Shown: positions 56,735 to 64,000 of the stretch, piece after piece | How positions within the stretch are numbered: the stretch's first letter is position 1 | Layout: each line of letters begins with the position of its first letter | NCBI RefSeq assembly: GCF_030435705.1 | Contig: NZ_CP129382.1 | Span: 3,218,501 to 3,282,500 of the forward strand | From: Rhizobium sp. SSA_523 | GTDB taxonomy: Bacteria; Pseudomonadota; Alphaproteobacteria; Rhizobiales; Rhizobiaceae | Reading direction: 5' to 3' | Length of the DNA: 64,000 bases | Position numbers and translations under genes: made by a program | The notes under the pieces: generated by a model | Told to the model about the DNA's origin: nothing | The model's input: only the letters and a program-made list of their open reading frames with translations | Databases searched by the model: none

Positions 56735-57463
56735 TCAGCCGCAACGCGCCTTCAGCCTGGTCAGGCTCATCACCTCGATATGGCGATTGGCGGTGATGGA
56801 GAGGATGCCCTCCCGCTTCAGTCTCGAAAACTGTCGCGACACGGTCTCGATTGTCAGGCCCAGATAATCGGCCATGTCGAGACGCGTCACCGGGAGATCG
56901 AAGATCCGGACCTCTCCCTTGGCATCGGGATCGAGATGAAGGGCAATCACCAGAAGCAGACTGGCAACCTTTTCCGCCGCTGTCTTGCGGCCGAGTGTCA
57001 CCATCCAGTCGCGGGCATCGTCCAGCTCCCGCAGCGACTGGTCCATGAGCCGTTTGCGCAGCGCCGGATTGCGCTCGATGAGCCGCTCGAGGGTAACCTT
57101 AGGCACGCGGCAGACATCCACCTCGGAGGCCGCCTGGGCAGAGATCGGGCTTTCGCTGGCATAGAGCCGTCCGACCAGGTCCGGGGCAAATTGCAGGCCG
57201 ACGATCTGCTGGCGGCCATCCTCGAGCGTCTTGGACAGCTTGACCACGCCGCGCATGATGTTGTCATAGGCTTCCACGCTGGTGCTTTCGCCCACCAATT
57301 CCTCACCGGCTCCATGCTGCAACTGGCGGGTATGGCGCGACAGAAGCAAGAGTTCGTCCGGGTTCAGCGCCCCGCACATGCCTTTGTGGCGCACCTCGCA
57401 GCTGCGGCAGAGCGCGGGCACTTCGGTCGAATGGATATCGCGACGGGTCAGGTCCATGATCAC
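56735..57463 (-). CDS. fnrN: FnrN, CRP/FNR-family oxygen-sensing regulator
   Basis: 242 residues with the oxygen-labile [4Fe-4S] site formed by C19, C22, C30 and C118, a cyclic-nucleotide-binding-like barrel, a long dimer helix and an HTH_Crp domain (TRLDMADYLGLTIETVSRQF) whose E-SR contacts recognise TTGAT. This matches FnrN, the rhizobial FNR that activates microaerobic genes. It is divergent from hemN, whose promoter has a perfect FNR box. Confidence 0.95.
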   Translation of the reverse strand: MIMDLTRRDIHSTEVPALCRSCEVRHKGMCGALNPDELLLLSRHTRQLQHGAGEELVGESTSVEAYDNIMRGVVKLSKTLEDGRQQIVGLQFAPDLVGRLYASESPISAQAASEVDVCRVPKVTLERLIERNPALRKRLMDQSLRELDDARDWMVTLGRKTAAEKVASLLLVIALHLDPDAKGEVRIFDLPVTRLDMADYLGLTIETVSRQFSRLKREGILSITANRHIEVMSLTRLKARCG

Positions 57464-57766
57464 TCACCTATATTCGAAAGACTCCGGCGGATCGATGCGA
57501 CACTCTCGACCCGGACGCGGCACTCTCCGTTTCGGACACTGGGGCATTGTCCGGGATGACGGAAGACATCGTCGCGCGGCGCAGTCCCTCCGTCTTGCGT
57601 GTGGAAAGTTGATGTCGAGCGGCGCGTGGCATCACGAAGGCGGGTCCTGCCTCATCTGAAGACCTTCTAGTAGATCTGGTCCTAGCAGTCGGTCCTGCGG
57701 CTAAATTGATCTTGATCAAGGTAGGCTCGGATTTTCTTTCTAACTCTGGGTAAGAAAGGAAATCCC
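57464..57766. other. fnrN-hemN divergent intergenic region
   Basis: 303 bp between the two genes. It contains the FNR box listed separately and an AAAGGAAA ribosome site before hemN. I searched it for a second TTGAT-N4-ATCAA near fnrN and saw none, so direct autoregulation of fnrN, known in other rhizobia, is not evident here. No gene. Confidence 0.6.
57706..57719 (+). promoter_or_regulatory. FNR box (anaerobox) upstream of hemN
   Basis: TTGATCTTGATCAA is a perfect TTGAT-N4-ATCAA site, 48 bp before the hemN ATG. It predicts low-oxygen activation of hemN by the neighbouring FnrN. Confidence 0.92.
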
Positions 57767-59116
57767 ATGCAGCCAGATCTTCTTCGCCGCTATGCCGCTC
57801 CGGTGCCACGCTACACGAGCTATCCGACGGCGCCGCATTTTCATGACGGCGTCACCGGCGAGACCTATTCCGGCTGGCTGGAGGCCCAGGATGGAAAAGC
57901 TCCGCTGTCTCTCTACTTGCACGTGCCCTTTTGCGATCGGCTGTGCTGGTATTGCGGCTGTCACACCAAGCAGACGCGGCGTTATCAGCCGGTCGCGGAC
58001 TATGTGAATGCGCTGCTGCAGGAGATTTCTCTGGTTGCCGCCCGGCTGCCCAAGCGCGCCCGAATCAGCGCCATCCATTTCGGCGGCGGCTCTCCGACCA
58101 TCGTCTCACCGGCGGATCTCTCGCGCATCCGCCACGCGCTCGACCGTCATTTCAATATGGATCCCGCAGCCGAAATCAGCGTCGAGATTGATCCCGGCTA
58201 TGTCGACGCGGAAAGGCTTTCGGCCTGGCGCGATATCGGCATGACGCGGGCCAGCATCGGCGTGCAGGATTTCGATCCGGCCGTCCAGCAGGCGATCAAC
58301 CGGCCGCAGACGTTCGAACAGACGCAGCGCATTCTTCACCTCCTGCGCACCTATGGCGTCGGCGGCATCAATCTGGACGTCGTCTACGGACTGCCGCACC
58401 AGACGATCGAGAGCCTCGGCCGCACCCTGGAGCTTTCTTTGTCCATGGCGCCGGACCGCTTCGCCATATTCGGCTATGCCCATGTGCCGTGGATGAAGAA
58501 GCACCAGACCCTGATCGACGAGACGGCGCTTGCCGGAATCGAGACGCGGTTCGAAATGCAGCAGATGATTGCGCAACGATTGCTGGCCGCCGGATATCTT
58601 TCCATCGGAATCGATCACTTTGCCAGGCCGGGAGACAGCCTTGCCGCCGCACTGGACCAGAAGGAGGTGAAGCGCAATTTCCAGGGCTATACGACGGACC
58701 AGGCGCCTGCTCTGATCGGTCTCGGCGCCTCCGCAATCGGCAGGACGGAGGGCGGTTATGTGCAAAACATCGTCGCCACGGGCGAATATATGCGGGCTGT
58801 GAGCGAGGGGCGGCTGCCGATCGCCAAGGGATTTGCGCTTGGTCCGGTGGACCGCGCAATCGGCGAGGCGATCGAATCGCTGATGTGCCACTTCGCCTTT
58901 TCGGTGCGTCGTCTGAAGGAGCGTTACGGCGCGGCGGCGGAAGTCGTCCAGGCAAGCGCTGCCCGCATCCATCAGCAGGATCCGGATGGCATTACCCGGT
59001 TTGACGGGGACCACTTCGAGGTGCTGCCGCAGGGCCAGATCTTCGTGCGGACCATTGCTGCAGGTTTCGACCAGTATTTCGGCCGCGGCACTGCCAGGCA
59101 TTCCGTCGCGGTCTGA
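57767..59116 (+). CDS. hemN: Oxygen-independent coproporphyrinogen III oxidase
   Basis: A 449-residue radical-SAM enzyme making protoporphyrinogen IX without oxygen. The cluster motif CDRLCWYCGC gives C56, C60, C63 and C65, the CxxxCxxCxC arrangement of true HemN, and the N-terminal RYAAPVPRYTSYPTAPHF is also HemN-specific. The FNR box 48 bp upstream and divergent fnrN point to microaerobic induction for heme synthesis under low oxygen. Confidence 0.96.
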   Translation: MQPDLLRRYAAPVPRYTSYPTAPHFHDGVTGETYSGWLEAQDGKAPLSLYLHVPFCDRLCWYCGCHTKQTRRYQPVADYVNALLQEISLVAARLPKRARISAIHFGGGSPTIVSPADLSRIRHALDRHFNMDPAAEISVEIDPGYVDAERLSAWRDIGMTRASIGVQDFDPAVQQAINRPQTFEQTQRILHLLRTYGVGGINLDVVYGLPHQTIESLGRTLELSLSMAPDRFAIFGYAHVPWMKKHQTLIDETALAGIETRFEMQQMIAQRLLAAGYLSIGIDHFARPGDSLAAALDQKEVKRNFQGYTTDQAPALIGLGASAIGRTEGGYVQNIVATGEYMRAVSEGRLPIAKGFALGPVDRAIGEAIESLMCHFAFSVRRLKERYGAAAEVVQASAARIHQQDPDGITRFDGDHFEVLPQGQIFVRTIAAGFDQYFGRGTARHSVAV

Positions 59117-59183
59117 CGGGAAAGGCCGGGCTTTTGAGACTATTCGGCCTCCTGCGGCCGCAGCCGCGGATCTTCCTTCGGCC

Positions 59184-59978
59184 TCACGCCGCTTGAGGTG
59201 CGTCGCGGCTGCCCCAGACGAAGAAGGCGCCATTGGCAAAATCGGCGGCCTCGGCCCGCCCGCATTTGCCATAGGTGAGCGGTTTGCCGTCGGCAGCCAG
59301 GACAGATCCGCCCGCCGCCCGCACCACGGCATCGCCGGCCGCCGTGTCCCATTCCATGGTCCGGCCGAAGCGGGGATAGACATCGGCGAGGCCTTCGGCC
59401 ACCAGGCCGAATTTGAGCGAGGATCCGACGGTTCGGCATTCCGCCGGCTGAAGGTCTTCCAGATAGCGGCTCGTCTCGGCATCCAGATAGGAGCGGCTGG
59501 CGACGGCCACCGGCGGACTGGCGACACAGCGCGCCTGGATCCGGCTGCGGGAGACGACGGTCTGATCCTCCCTCACCGAGAGCTTCCAGGCGCCTTTCTG
59601 ATCTCCGAGATAAGCAACCCCGATAGCCGGCGCGTAGACGATGCCGGCAACCGGCGCGTTGTTCTCGATCAGGGCGATATTGACGGTGAACTCGCCATTG
59701 CGGTGGATGAATTCCCGCGTCCCGTCCAGCGGATCGATCAGCAGGAATCGGCCGCCGGAAATATCGGGCTGGCATCCGGCCGCCATCTGCTCTTCCGCAA
59801 TGGCCGGCAGGTCCGGATATTCCGTCTGGAGAATGCGCAGGATGATCGCCTCGGCGCAGAGATCGGCCTCCGTGACCGGGCTCTGGTCGGCTTTTGTCTC
59901 GACCGCGAAGTCGCGATGATAGATTTCCAGAATGGCCCGGCCGGCGGCCAGAGCGGCCCGTTCGAAAATCTCCAGCAT
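59184..59978 (-). CDS. cysQ: 3'(2'),5'-bisphosphate nucleotidase CysQ
   Basis: A 264-residue lithium-sensitive inositol-phosphatase-fold enzyme that hydrolyses PAP to AMP in sulfur metabolism. Motif 1 IDPLDGT (81-87), motif 2 WDTAAGDAVVRAAGG and the AEEQ metal ligand at 61-64 are present. AGAGGGA precedes ATG 59978 (MLEIFERAAL); an ATG at 60068 is less likely. Convergent with hemN. Confidence 0.93.
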   Translation of the reverse strand: MLEIFERAALAAGRAILEIYHRDFAVETKADQSPVTEADLCAEAIILRILQTEYPDLPAIAEEQMAAGCQPDISGGRFLLIDPLDGTREFIHRNGEFTVNIALIENNAPVAGIVYAPAIGVAYLGDQKGAWKLSVREDQTVVSRSRIQARCVASPPVAVASRSYLDAETSRYLEDLQPAECRTVGSSLKFGLVAEGLADVYPRFGRTMEWDTAAGDAVVRAAGGSVLAADGKPLTYGKCGRAEAADFANGAFFVWGSRDAPQAA

Positions 59979-60121
59979 GGATTCGTCCCTCTTGGTTTCG
60001 ATCTCTGATGCGGCAAACGCTTCGAAATTGCAAATGCGCCGGGCGCGCGAAATTCGGGGGAGCGGCACGCCCGCGGATTTTCTTTATGCCCGGGGCGCAA
60101 TAAGGTGCCGGCCGATCGGGG

Positions 60122-60179
60122 GCCGCAAGGGGCCGCTGGAAAAGCCGCAAGACGGGCCACAAGAGAGGCCGCAAGAGGG
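60122..60179. repeat. 12-bp degenerate tandem repeat upstream of the racemase-family gene
   Basis: Five units beginning GCC: GCCGCAAGGG (short), GCCGCTGGAAAA, GCCGCAAGACGG, GCCACAAGAGAG and GCCGCAAGAGGG. The array ends 9 bp before the ATG at 60189, and its last unit (CAAGAGGG) supplies the ribosome-binding purines. Copy number would not move the last unit relative to the start. Confidence 0.7.
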
Positions 60180-60188
60180 AAGACTGCC

Positions 60189-61229
60189 ATGCGTTGGAAA
60201 CGCACCATGCAATTGCTGGATGTCCATGCAGAAGGTGAAATCGGCAAGGTGGCCATTGGGGGCGTGCCGAAAATCCCCGGCGCGACCATCGCCGAAAAGC
60301 TCGCCTGGCTGAATTCCGATCCGAAGGGGCAGGACCTGCGCCGTTTCCTCTGCCTGGAGCCGCGGGGCAACCCGATCGGTTCGGTCAATCTGCTTTTGCC
60401 GCCCGTTCATCCCGATGCCGATGCCGCTTTCGTCATCCTGCAGCCGGATCAGGCGCATGCCAGCTCAGGGTCGAATTCCATCTGCGTGACGACCGCGCTA
60501 CTGGAGGCCGGCATTGTGGACATGCGCGAGCCGGAAACCATCGTGACGCTGGAAACAGCTGCCGGTCTGGTGCAGGCGAAAGCCAGCTGCCGCGACGGCC
60601 GCTGCGAGCGCGTCGAGCTGACAATGGTGCCCGCCTTTGTTCATGCGCTTGATGTAAGCCTGGCCACACGTTGGGGACAGGTGACGCTGGATCTGGCCTA
60701 TGGCGGGGTGTTCTACGCCCTGGTGGATGTGGAGCAGATCGGGCTCACGATCGAAAAGCACAATGCCGCGGCGCTCGTGGCCGCCGGCATGGAACTGAAG
60801 GAGGCAGTCAACGCGGCGTTCCCGGTGGTGCATCCGGAAATTCCGGCCGTTTCAGGTGTTGCCTATGTGATGTTCCGCAGCAAGGACGCCGATGGAGCCG
60901 TCCGCACATGCACCACGATGTGGCCGGGACGCGCCGATCGCTCGCCCTGCGGAACCGGGAATTCCGCCAATCTCGCGACATTGCATGCGCGCGGCAAGGT
61001 GGCGGTGGGCGATGTCTTCACCTCCCGCTCGATCATCGGTTCGGAATTTCGCGTGGGGCTGAAGGGGTTGACGTCCGTCGGATCGATCAATGCCGTCATA
61101 CCGACCATTAGCGGCAGGGGATTTACCTTCGGCATGCAGACAGTGGCCCTCGATCCTTTCGACCCGCTGGCATCCGGCTTTGCCATGACCGATGTCTGGG
61201 GACCCTCTGCCGGCGACATTCCGTCGTGA
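60189..61229 (+). CDS. Proline racemase family enzyme, Ser/Cys catalytic pair
   Basis: A 346-residue protein of the proline racemase/4-hydroxyproline epimerase/trans-3-hydroxyproline dehydratase family. The second catalytic cysteine is C254 in DRSPCGTGNSA. The first position, Cys in MCGH of racemases, is serine here (S93 in SSGSNSICV). Cys/Cys members are racemases or epimerases and Thr/Cys members are dehydratases; Ser/Cys members are less clear. No proline-catabolic genes are adjacent. ATG 60189 (MRWKRTMQLLDVHAEGEIG) is preceded by a repeat carrying a purine-rich site. Confidence 0.88.
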   Translation: MRWKRTMQLLDVHAEGEIGKVAIGGVPKIPGATIAEKLAWLNSDPKGQDLRRFLCLEPRGNPIGSVNLLLPPVHPDADAAFVILQPDQAHASSGSNSICVTTALLEAGIVDMREPETIVTLETAAGLVQAKASCRDGRCERVELTMVPAFVHALDVSLATRWGQVTLDLAYGGVFYALVDVEQIGLTIEKHNAAALVAAGMELKEAVNAAFPVVHPEIPAVSGVAYVMFRSKDADGAVRTCTTMWPGRADRSPCGTGNSANLATLHARGKVAVGDVFTSRSIIGSEFRVGLKGLTSVGSINAVIPTISGRGFTFGMQTVALDPFDPLASGFAMTDVWGPSAGDIPS

Positions 61230-61318
61230 CAGCGTCCCTGTCGGGGCGCTTCGCGGCAGTCCGGCTGCAGATGAGAGAGTGGCAGCCGGATCTCGCCTGA
61301 GGCTGGCGAGAAATGCAG

Positions 61319-61348
61319 GCAATCGGGCCGGATGATCGGCCCGATTGC
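61319..61348. terminator. Perfect 12-bp hairpin between convergent genes
   Basis: GCAATCGGGCCG (61319-61330) pairs fully with CGGCCCGATTGC (61337-61348), loop GATGAT. It lies 6 bp from the stop of the minus-strand Sel1 gene and 89 bp after the racemase-family stop. On the minus strand CTGCATTT follows, so it more likely ends the Sel1 transcript. Confidence 0.6.
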
Positions 61349-61354
61349 AAGAGA

Positions 61355-62290
61355 TCAGATGTTTTTCAGCTTGGACGGGCTTTCAACTTCGTTCGGAGCC
61401 AGAACGAGCATCTGGAAACCATCCGGCAGGAGCGAAGAGATTTCCGGAGCCGGTGCCGGCGCAATGCCTGCCTGCTGCAATTGCTGCAGCTTGGTGGCGC
61501 CGAATGTATCGCCCGCTGCGGCGGCCTGTGCGTAAAGCTCTGCGGCAACCTGGCGGTTGACCGGAATGCCTTCGCCGCCCTCATACATCAGGCCGAGATT
61601 GATCATGGCATCCTTGCTGCCGCCCTTGGCTGCAACATCGTACCAGGCAATGGCCATCTGGTTGTCTTCGACCAGAAGCTTGCCTTCGTCATAGATCACG
61701 CCAATGTTGAAGGCCGCCGTGGAATCGCCCGCAGCTGCTGCGGTCTCGAACCACTTCAATGCTTTGTTGACGTCCAGCTGCGTGCCAAGGCCGTCGCGAT
61801 AGGCAACGCCAAGATTATAGGCCGCAAGAATATTGCCCTCGGCCGCCGCTTCGCTGTACATCTTGAACTCGGCCTCGTTATCGCCGAGCCGACCCATCAA
61901 CATGCCGAGATTGACCTTCGCTGCAGCATAATTGCTGTTGGCGGCCGTCTCGTAAGCCTGCATGGCGGCGTCGGCCTGCTCGGAATTGTTCAGAGCCCGG
62001 CCAAGCTGGAAAGCGAAGCGGGGATTCTTGGTTGCCTCGAAGGCGACACGACAGGCCGTTGCAGCGCTGGCATCGACTTCATTGATGGCGACCGGGCTAT
62101 AGGCCGGATTGCGGTCACGGTCGAAAGGGCTGCCAGCCAGGCGATCGCACTGGTCCTGCATTTCCTTCACAGCGACCGTTTGTGCGGGCTCGCGGGCTTG
62201 TGGTGCAACGGTCAGGGCAGACAGGGTCAGGATCGTACCTGCACAAAGGCAAGCAAAACTCGTCAGCTGCTGCGAGGAACGGCTGTTCAT
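61355..62290 (-). CDS. Exported Sel1-repeat protein
   Basis: A 311-residue protein with N-terminal signal region (about 1-32, SFACLCAGTILTLSALTVAP). Four to five Sel1-like repeats span about 105-270, seen as MYSEAAAEGNILAAYNLGVA, WFETAAAAGDSTAAFNIGVI and WYDVAAKGGSKDAMINLGLM. The C-terminal 40 residues are outside the repeats. Sel1 proteins are scaffolds; ExoR of Sinorhizobium is a periplasmic example, but I do not claim orthology. GGAGACTAAGG precedes the ATG. Divergent from pyrC. Confidence 0.88.
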   Translation of the reverse strand: MNSRSSQQLTSFACLCAGTILTLSALTVAPQAREPAQTVAVKEMQDQCDRLAGSPFDRDRNPAYSPVAINEVDASAATACRVAFEATKNPRFAFQLGRALNNSEQADAAMQAYETAANSNYAAAKVNLGMLMGRLGDNEAEFKMYSEAAAEGNILAAYNLGVAYRDGLGTQLDVNKALKWFETAAAAGDSTAAFNIGVIYDEGKLLVEDNQMAIAWYDVAAKGGSKDAMINLGLMYEGGEGIPVNRQVAAELYAQAAAAGDTFGATKLQQLQQAGIAPAPAPEISSLLPDGFQMLVLAPNEVESPSKLKNI

Positions 62291-62527
62291 CCTTAGTCTC
62301 CGATGTCTTTATCTTCAGATTTGTTTAACGAACGCGGAAATCGGCAGACGGTTCCTCTTTATTGCAGCGTTCACATCTAGATGATCAGGTTTCTGGCGTT
62401 ATTTGCCGCCGACGACGCGTTCCCGGCGAGCCCGGCTTCTCGCGGTATGCGTCGACGCAACAGGTTCCCATGATCGCGGTTTCGTATTAGAGCGAGGGTC
62501 GACAGGATCAGGAACTTGGGAAGTCTT

Positions 62528-63565
62528 ATGAAGACCATCAGCATTCGCCGCCCGGACGATTGGCATCTTCACCTGCGGGACGGCGCCGTCCTTGCCGGCG
62601 TCGTCGGCGATAGCAGCCGGCATTTCGGACGTGCCATCATCATGCCGAACCTGGTGCCGCCGGTGGTAACGACCCAGGATGCCAAGGCCTATCGCGATCG
62701 TATCCTCGCCGCGGTGCCGGCAGACCATCGCTTCGAACCGCTGATGACGCTCTACCTGACCGAACAGACCAATGCTGACGATGTGGAAGAGGGCAAGCGC
62801 TCCGGCCTGATCACCGCCGTCAAGCTCTACCCCGCCGGGGCCACCACCAATTCCCATGGCGGGGTGCGCGACCTCGACAAGGTCATGCCTGTCCTGGAGC
62901 GAATGGCCAGGATCGGCCTCACGCTTTGCGTTCACGGCGAGGTGACGACGCCGGAGGTCGACATATTCGACCGCGAAGCCGTCTTCATCGAGGAAAAGCT
63001 CGATCTCATTCGCCGTCGCCTGCCCGAGCTGCGCGTCACCATGGAACATGTCACGACAAAGGAGGGCATTGATTACATCCTTGCCGCCGATCGCAATCTG
63101 GCGGGCTCCATCACCACCCATCACCTGATCATCAATCGCAACGACATTCTCGTCGGGGGCATTCGCCCGCATTACTTCTGCCTGCCCGTCGCCAAGCGCG
63201 AGCATCATCGGCAGGCCCTGCGCAAGGCGGCGACCTCGGGCGATCAGCGCTTCTTCCTCGGCACCGATTCCGCCCCGCATGTCGATCCCCTCAAGGAATG
63301 CGCCTGCGGCTGTGCCGGCATCTATACGTCGATCAACACGATGAGCTGTCTGGCGCATGTCTTCGAAGAGGAGAATGCTCTGGATCGGCTGGAAGCATTT
63401 GCGTCGCTGAACGGTCCAGCCTGGTACGGACTGCCAGCCAATGAAGAGACGATCGTGCTCGAAAAACAGCCCGATCCGATTGTCTATCCCGCCAAGATCG
63501 ACACGGATGCAGGTCCCATTACTGTCTTTGACCCCAAATTTCCTTTGCATTGGGCCGTTCGGTAA
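62528..63565 (+). CDS. pyrC: Dihydroorotase (class II)
   Basis: A 345-residue zinc amidohydrolase in pyrimidine synthesis. Metal ligands: [10 protein letters not shown], the carbamylated Lys in [16 protein letters not shown] and EHVTTK, HHLI, and GTDSAPH. The length and motifs match E. coli-type PyrC. ATG 62528 ([12 protein letters not shown]) follows GGGAAG. Transcribed alone. Confidence 0.95.
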   Translation: MKTISIRRPDDWHLHLRDGAVLAGVVGDSSRHFGRAIIMPNLVPPVVTTQDAKAYRDRILAAVPADHRFEPLMTLYLTEQTNADDVEEGKRSGLITAVKLYPAGATTNSHGGVRDLDKVMPVLERMARIGLTLCVHGEVTTPEVDIFDREAVFIEEKLDLIRRRLPELRVTMEHVTTKEGIDYILAADRNLAGSITTHHLIINRNDILVGGIRPHYFCLPVAKREHHRQALRKAATSGDQRFFLGTDSAPHVDPLKECACGCAGIYTSINTMSCLAHVFEEENALDRLEAFASLNGPAWYGLPANEETIVLEKQPDPIVYPAKIDTDAGPITVFDPKFPLHWAVR

Positions 63566-63667
63566 ATCGAAATTTGTCTTTTATTCTCCCGTTCGCGGTA
63601 ATGAATCCGTTAGGATTTGAGGCGTAGCTTCACCTGCGACGGGATGCTGTGTGCGTCTAACGGGGGC

Positions 63668-64000
63668 ATGATGCTGGATTACAAAACACTTCTCGTGTCG
63701 CTGGGCGTGTCGGCTGTTTGCCTACTCCTGACCCTGATGGGCACCTGGATGGCCCGTCGCCGAGACGGCTTTCTGCTGACATGGGTGATCGGGCTCGCCT
63801 TTCTCGTGCCCGGCATTTTCTCCTATTCCTATTATGCCCAGTATCCGACGGCGCTGGTGGGCTTTGTGTGCACCAGCCTAATGTTGATCGGCTTTGCCAT
63901 CATCTATTCGGCCTCGATCCAGTTCTGCCATGGCGGATCCCCCTTGCGCTCGATCCTCATCTGGTCGGCGCTCTCCATCCTGTTCACCGGCCCGCCAATG
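63668..64000 (+). CDS. Multi-pass membrane protein, N-terminal part (possible GGDEF sensor)
   Basis: An open frame of 111 codons running off the window end, from ATG 63668 (or the adjacent ATG 63671), with GGGGG upstream. Visible hydrophobic segments: LLVSLGVSAVCLLLTLMGTW, LTWVIGLAFLVPGIFSYSYY, LVGFVCTSLMLIGFAIIYSA and ILIWSALSILFTG. The layout resembles the membrane sensor of rhizobial diguanylate cyclases with a C-terminal GGDEF domain, but that domain would lie outside the window and is not seen. Confidence 0.6.
   Translation, partial: MMLDYKTLLVSLGVSAVCLLLTLMGTWMARRRDGFLLTWVIGLAFLVPGIFSYSYYAQYPTALVGFVCTSLMLIGFAIIYSASIQFCHGGSPLRSILIWSALSILFTGPPM

Overview
This window is chromosomal DNA of a Rhizobiaceae-type alphaproteobacterium (Rhizobium, Agrobacterium or Sinorhizobium relatives; I cannot name the species). 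The evidence is high-GC coding bias, a glnD-murJ start, a trpS-uspA-nfuA-tsaB-rimI-fur/mur-plsC-miaB-phoH-ybeY-corC-lnt-xre-metK-trmB run, a def-fmt-truA-dapE-dapD block, an argB-engB-yidC-rnpA-rpmH block, and an FnrN/HemN pair. No phage, insertion sequence, CRISPR array or rRNA was seen. There is one tRNA, Arg(ACG).

Layout. 1-2.6 kb: the 3' end of glnD overlapping murJ. 2.6-9.3 kb: an accessory block between murJ and trpS holding an M15-type peptidase, a complete oligopeptide ABC importer (binding protein, hairpin, two permeases, fused double ATPase) and a VOC protein. 9.6-23.5 kb: the housekeeping run from trpS to trmB (translation, Fe-S, t6A and ms2i6A tRNA modification, manganese/iron regulation, lipid acylation, envelope, SAM synthesis). 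23.6-26.6 kb, minus strand: DUF1150 protein and a small heat-shock protein under a sigma-32-like promoter with a ROSE-type RNA thermometer, then ribokinase and RmuC. 26.7-33.5 kb: def-fmt-truA facing dapD-dapE and two paralogous membrane proteins, then a LOG protein. 33.6-41.4 kb: EF-hand protein, pyrimidine nucleotidase, EamA transporter, argB, an orphan RskA-like anti-sigma factor, engB-yidC-rnpA-rpmH. 41.9-43.6 kb: a histidine kinase and tRNA-Arg.

43.8-56.1 kb is the most interesting region. A GntR regulator is divergent from a tightly coupled operon. The operon encodes PxpA, a PxpB-PxpC fusion, a biotin carboxylase carrying its own biotinyl domain, a fused double ABC ATPase, a peptide-binding protein, two permeases and an M14-type metallopeptidase. 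The first three overlap by 4 bp each, as does the ATPase gene. Together they contain every domain of a urea-carboxylase-like enzyme plus the LamB/YcsF lactam-opening subunit. I infer an import-and-open pathway for pyroglutamyl peptides or another lactam, using biotin-dependent carboxylation.

56.1-64 kb: flavin reductase, fnrN divergent from hemN with a perfect FNR box, cysQ, a Ser/Cys-type proline-racemase-family enzyme, a secreted Sel1-repeat protein, pyrC, and the start of a membrane protein running off the end. A second theme is short degenerate tandem repeats (9, 12, 16 or 18 bp) at gene edges, several translated in frame (MiaB, DapE, biotin carboxylase linker).
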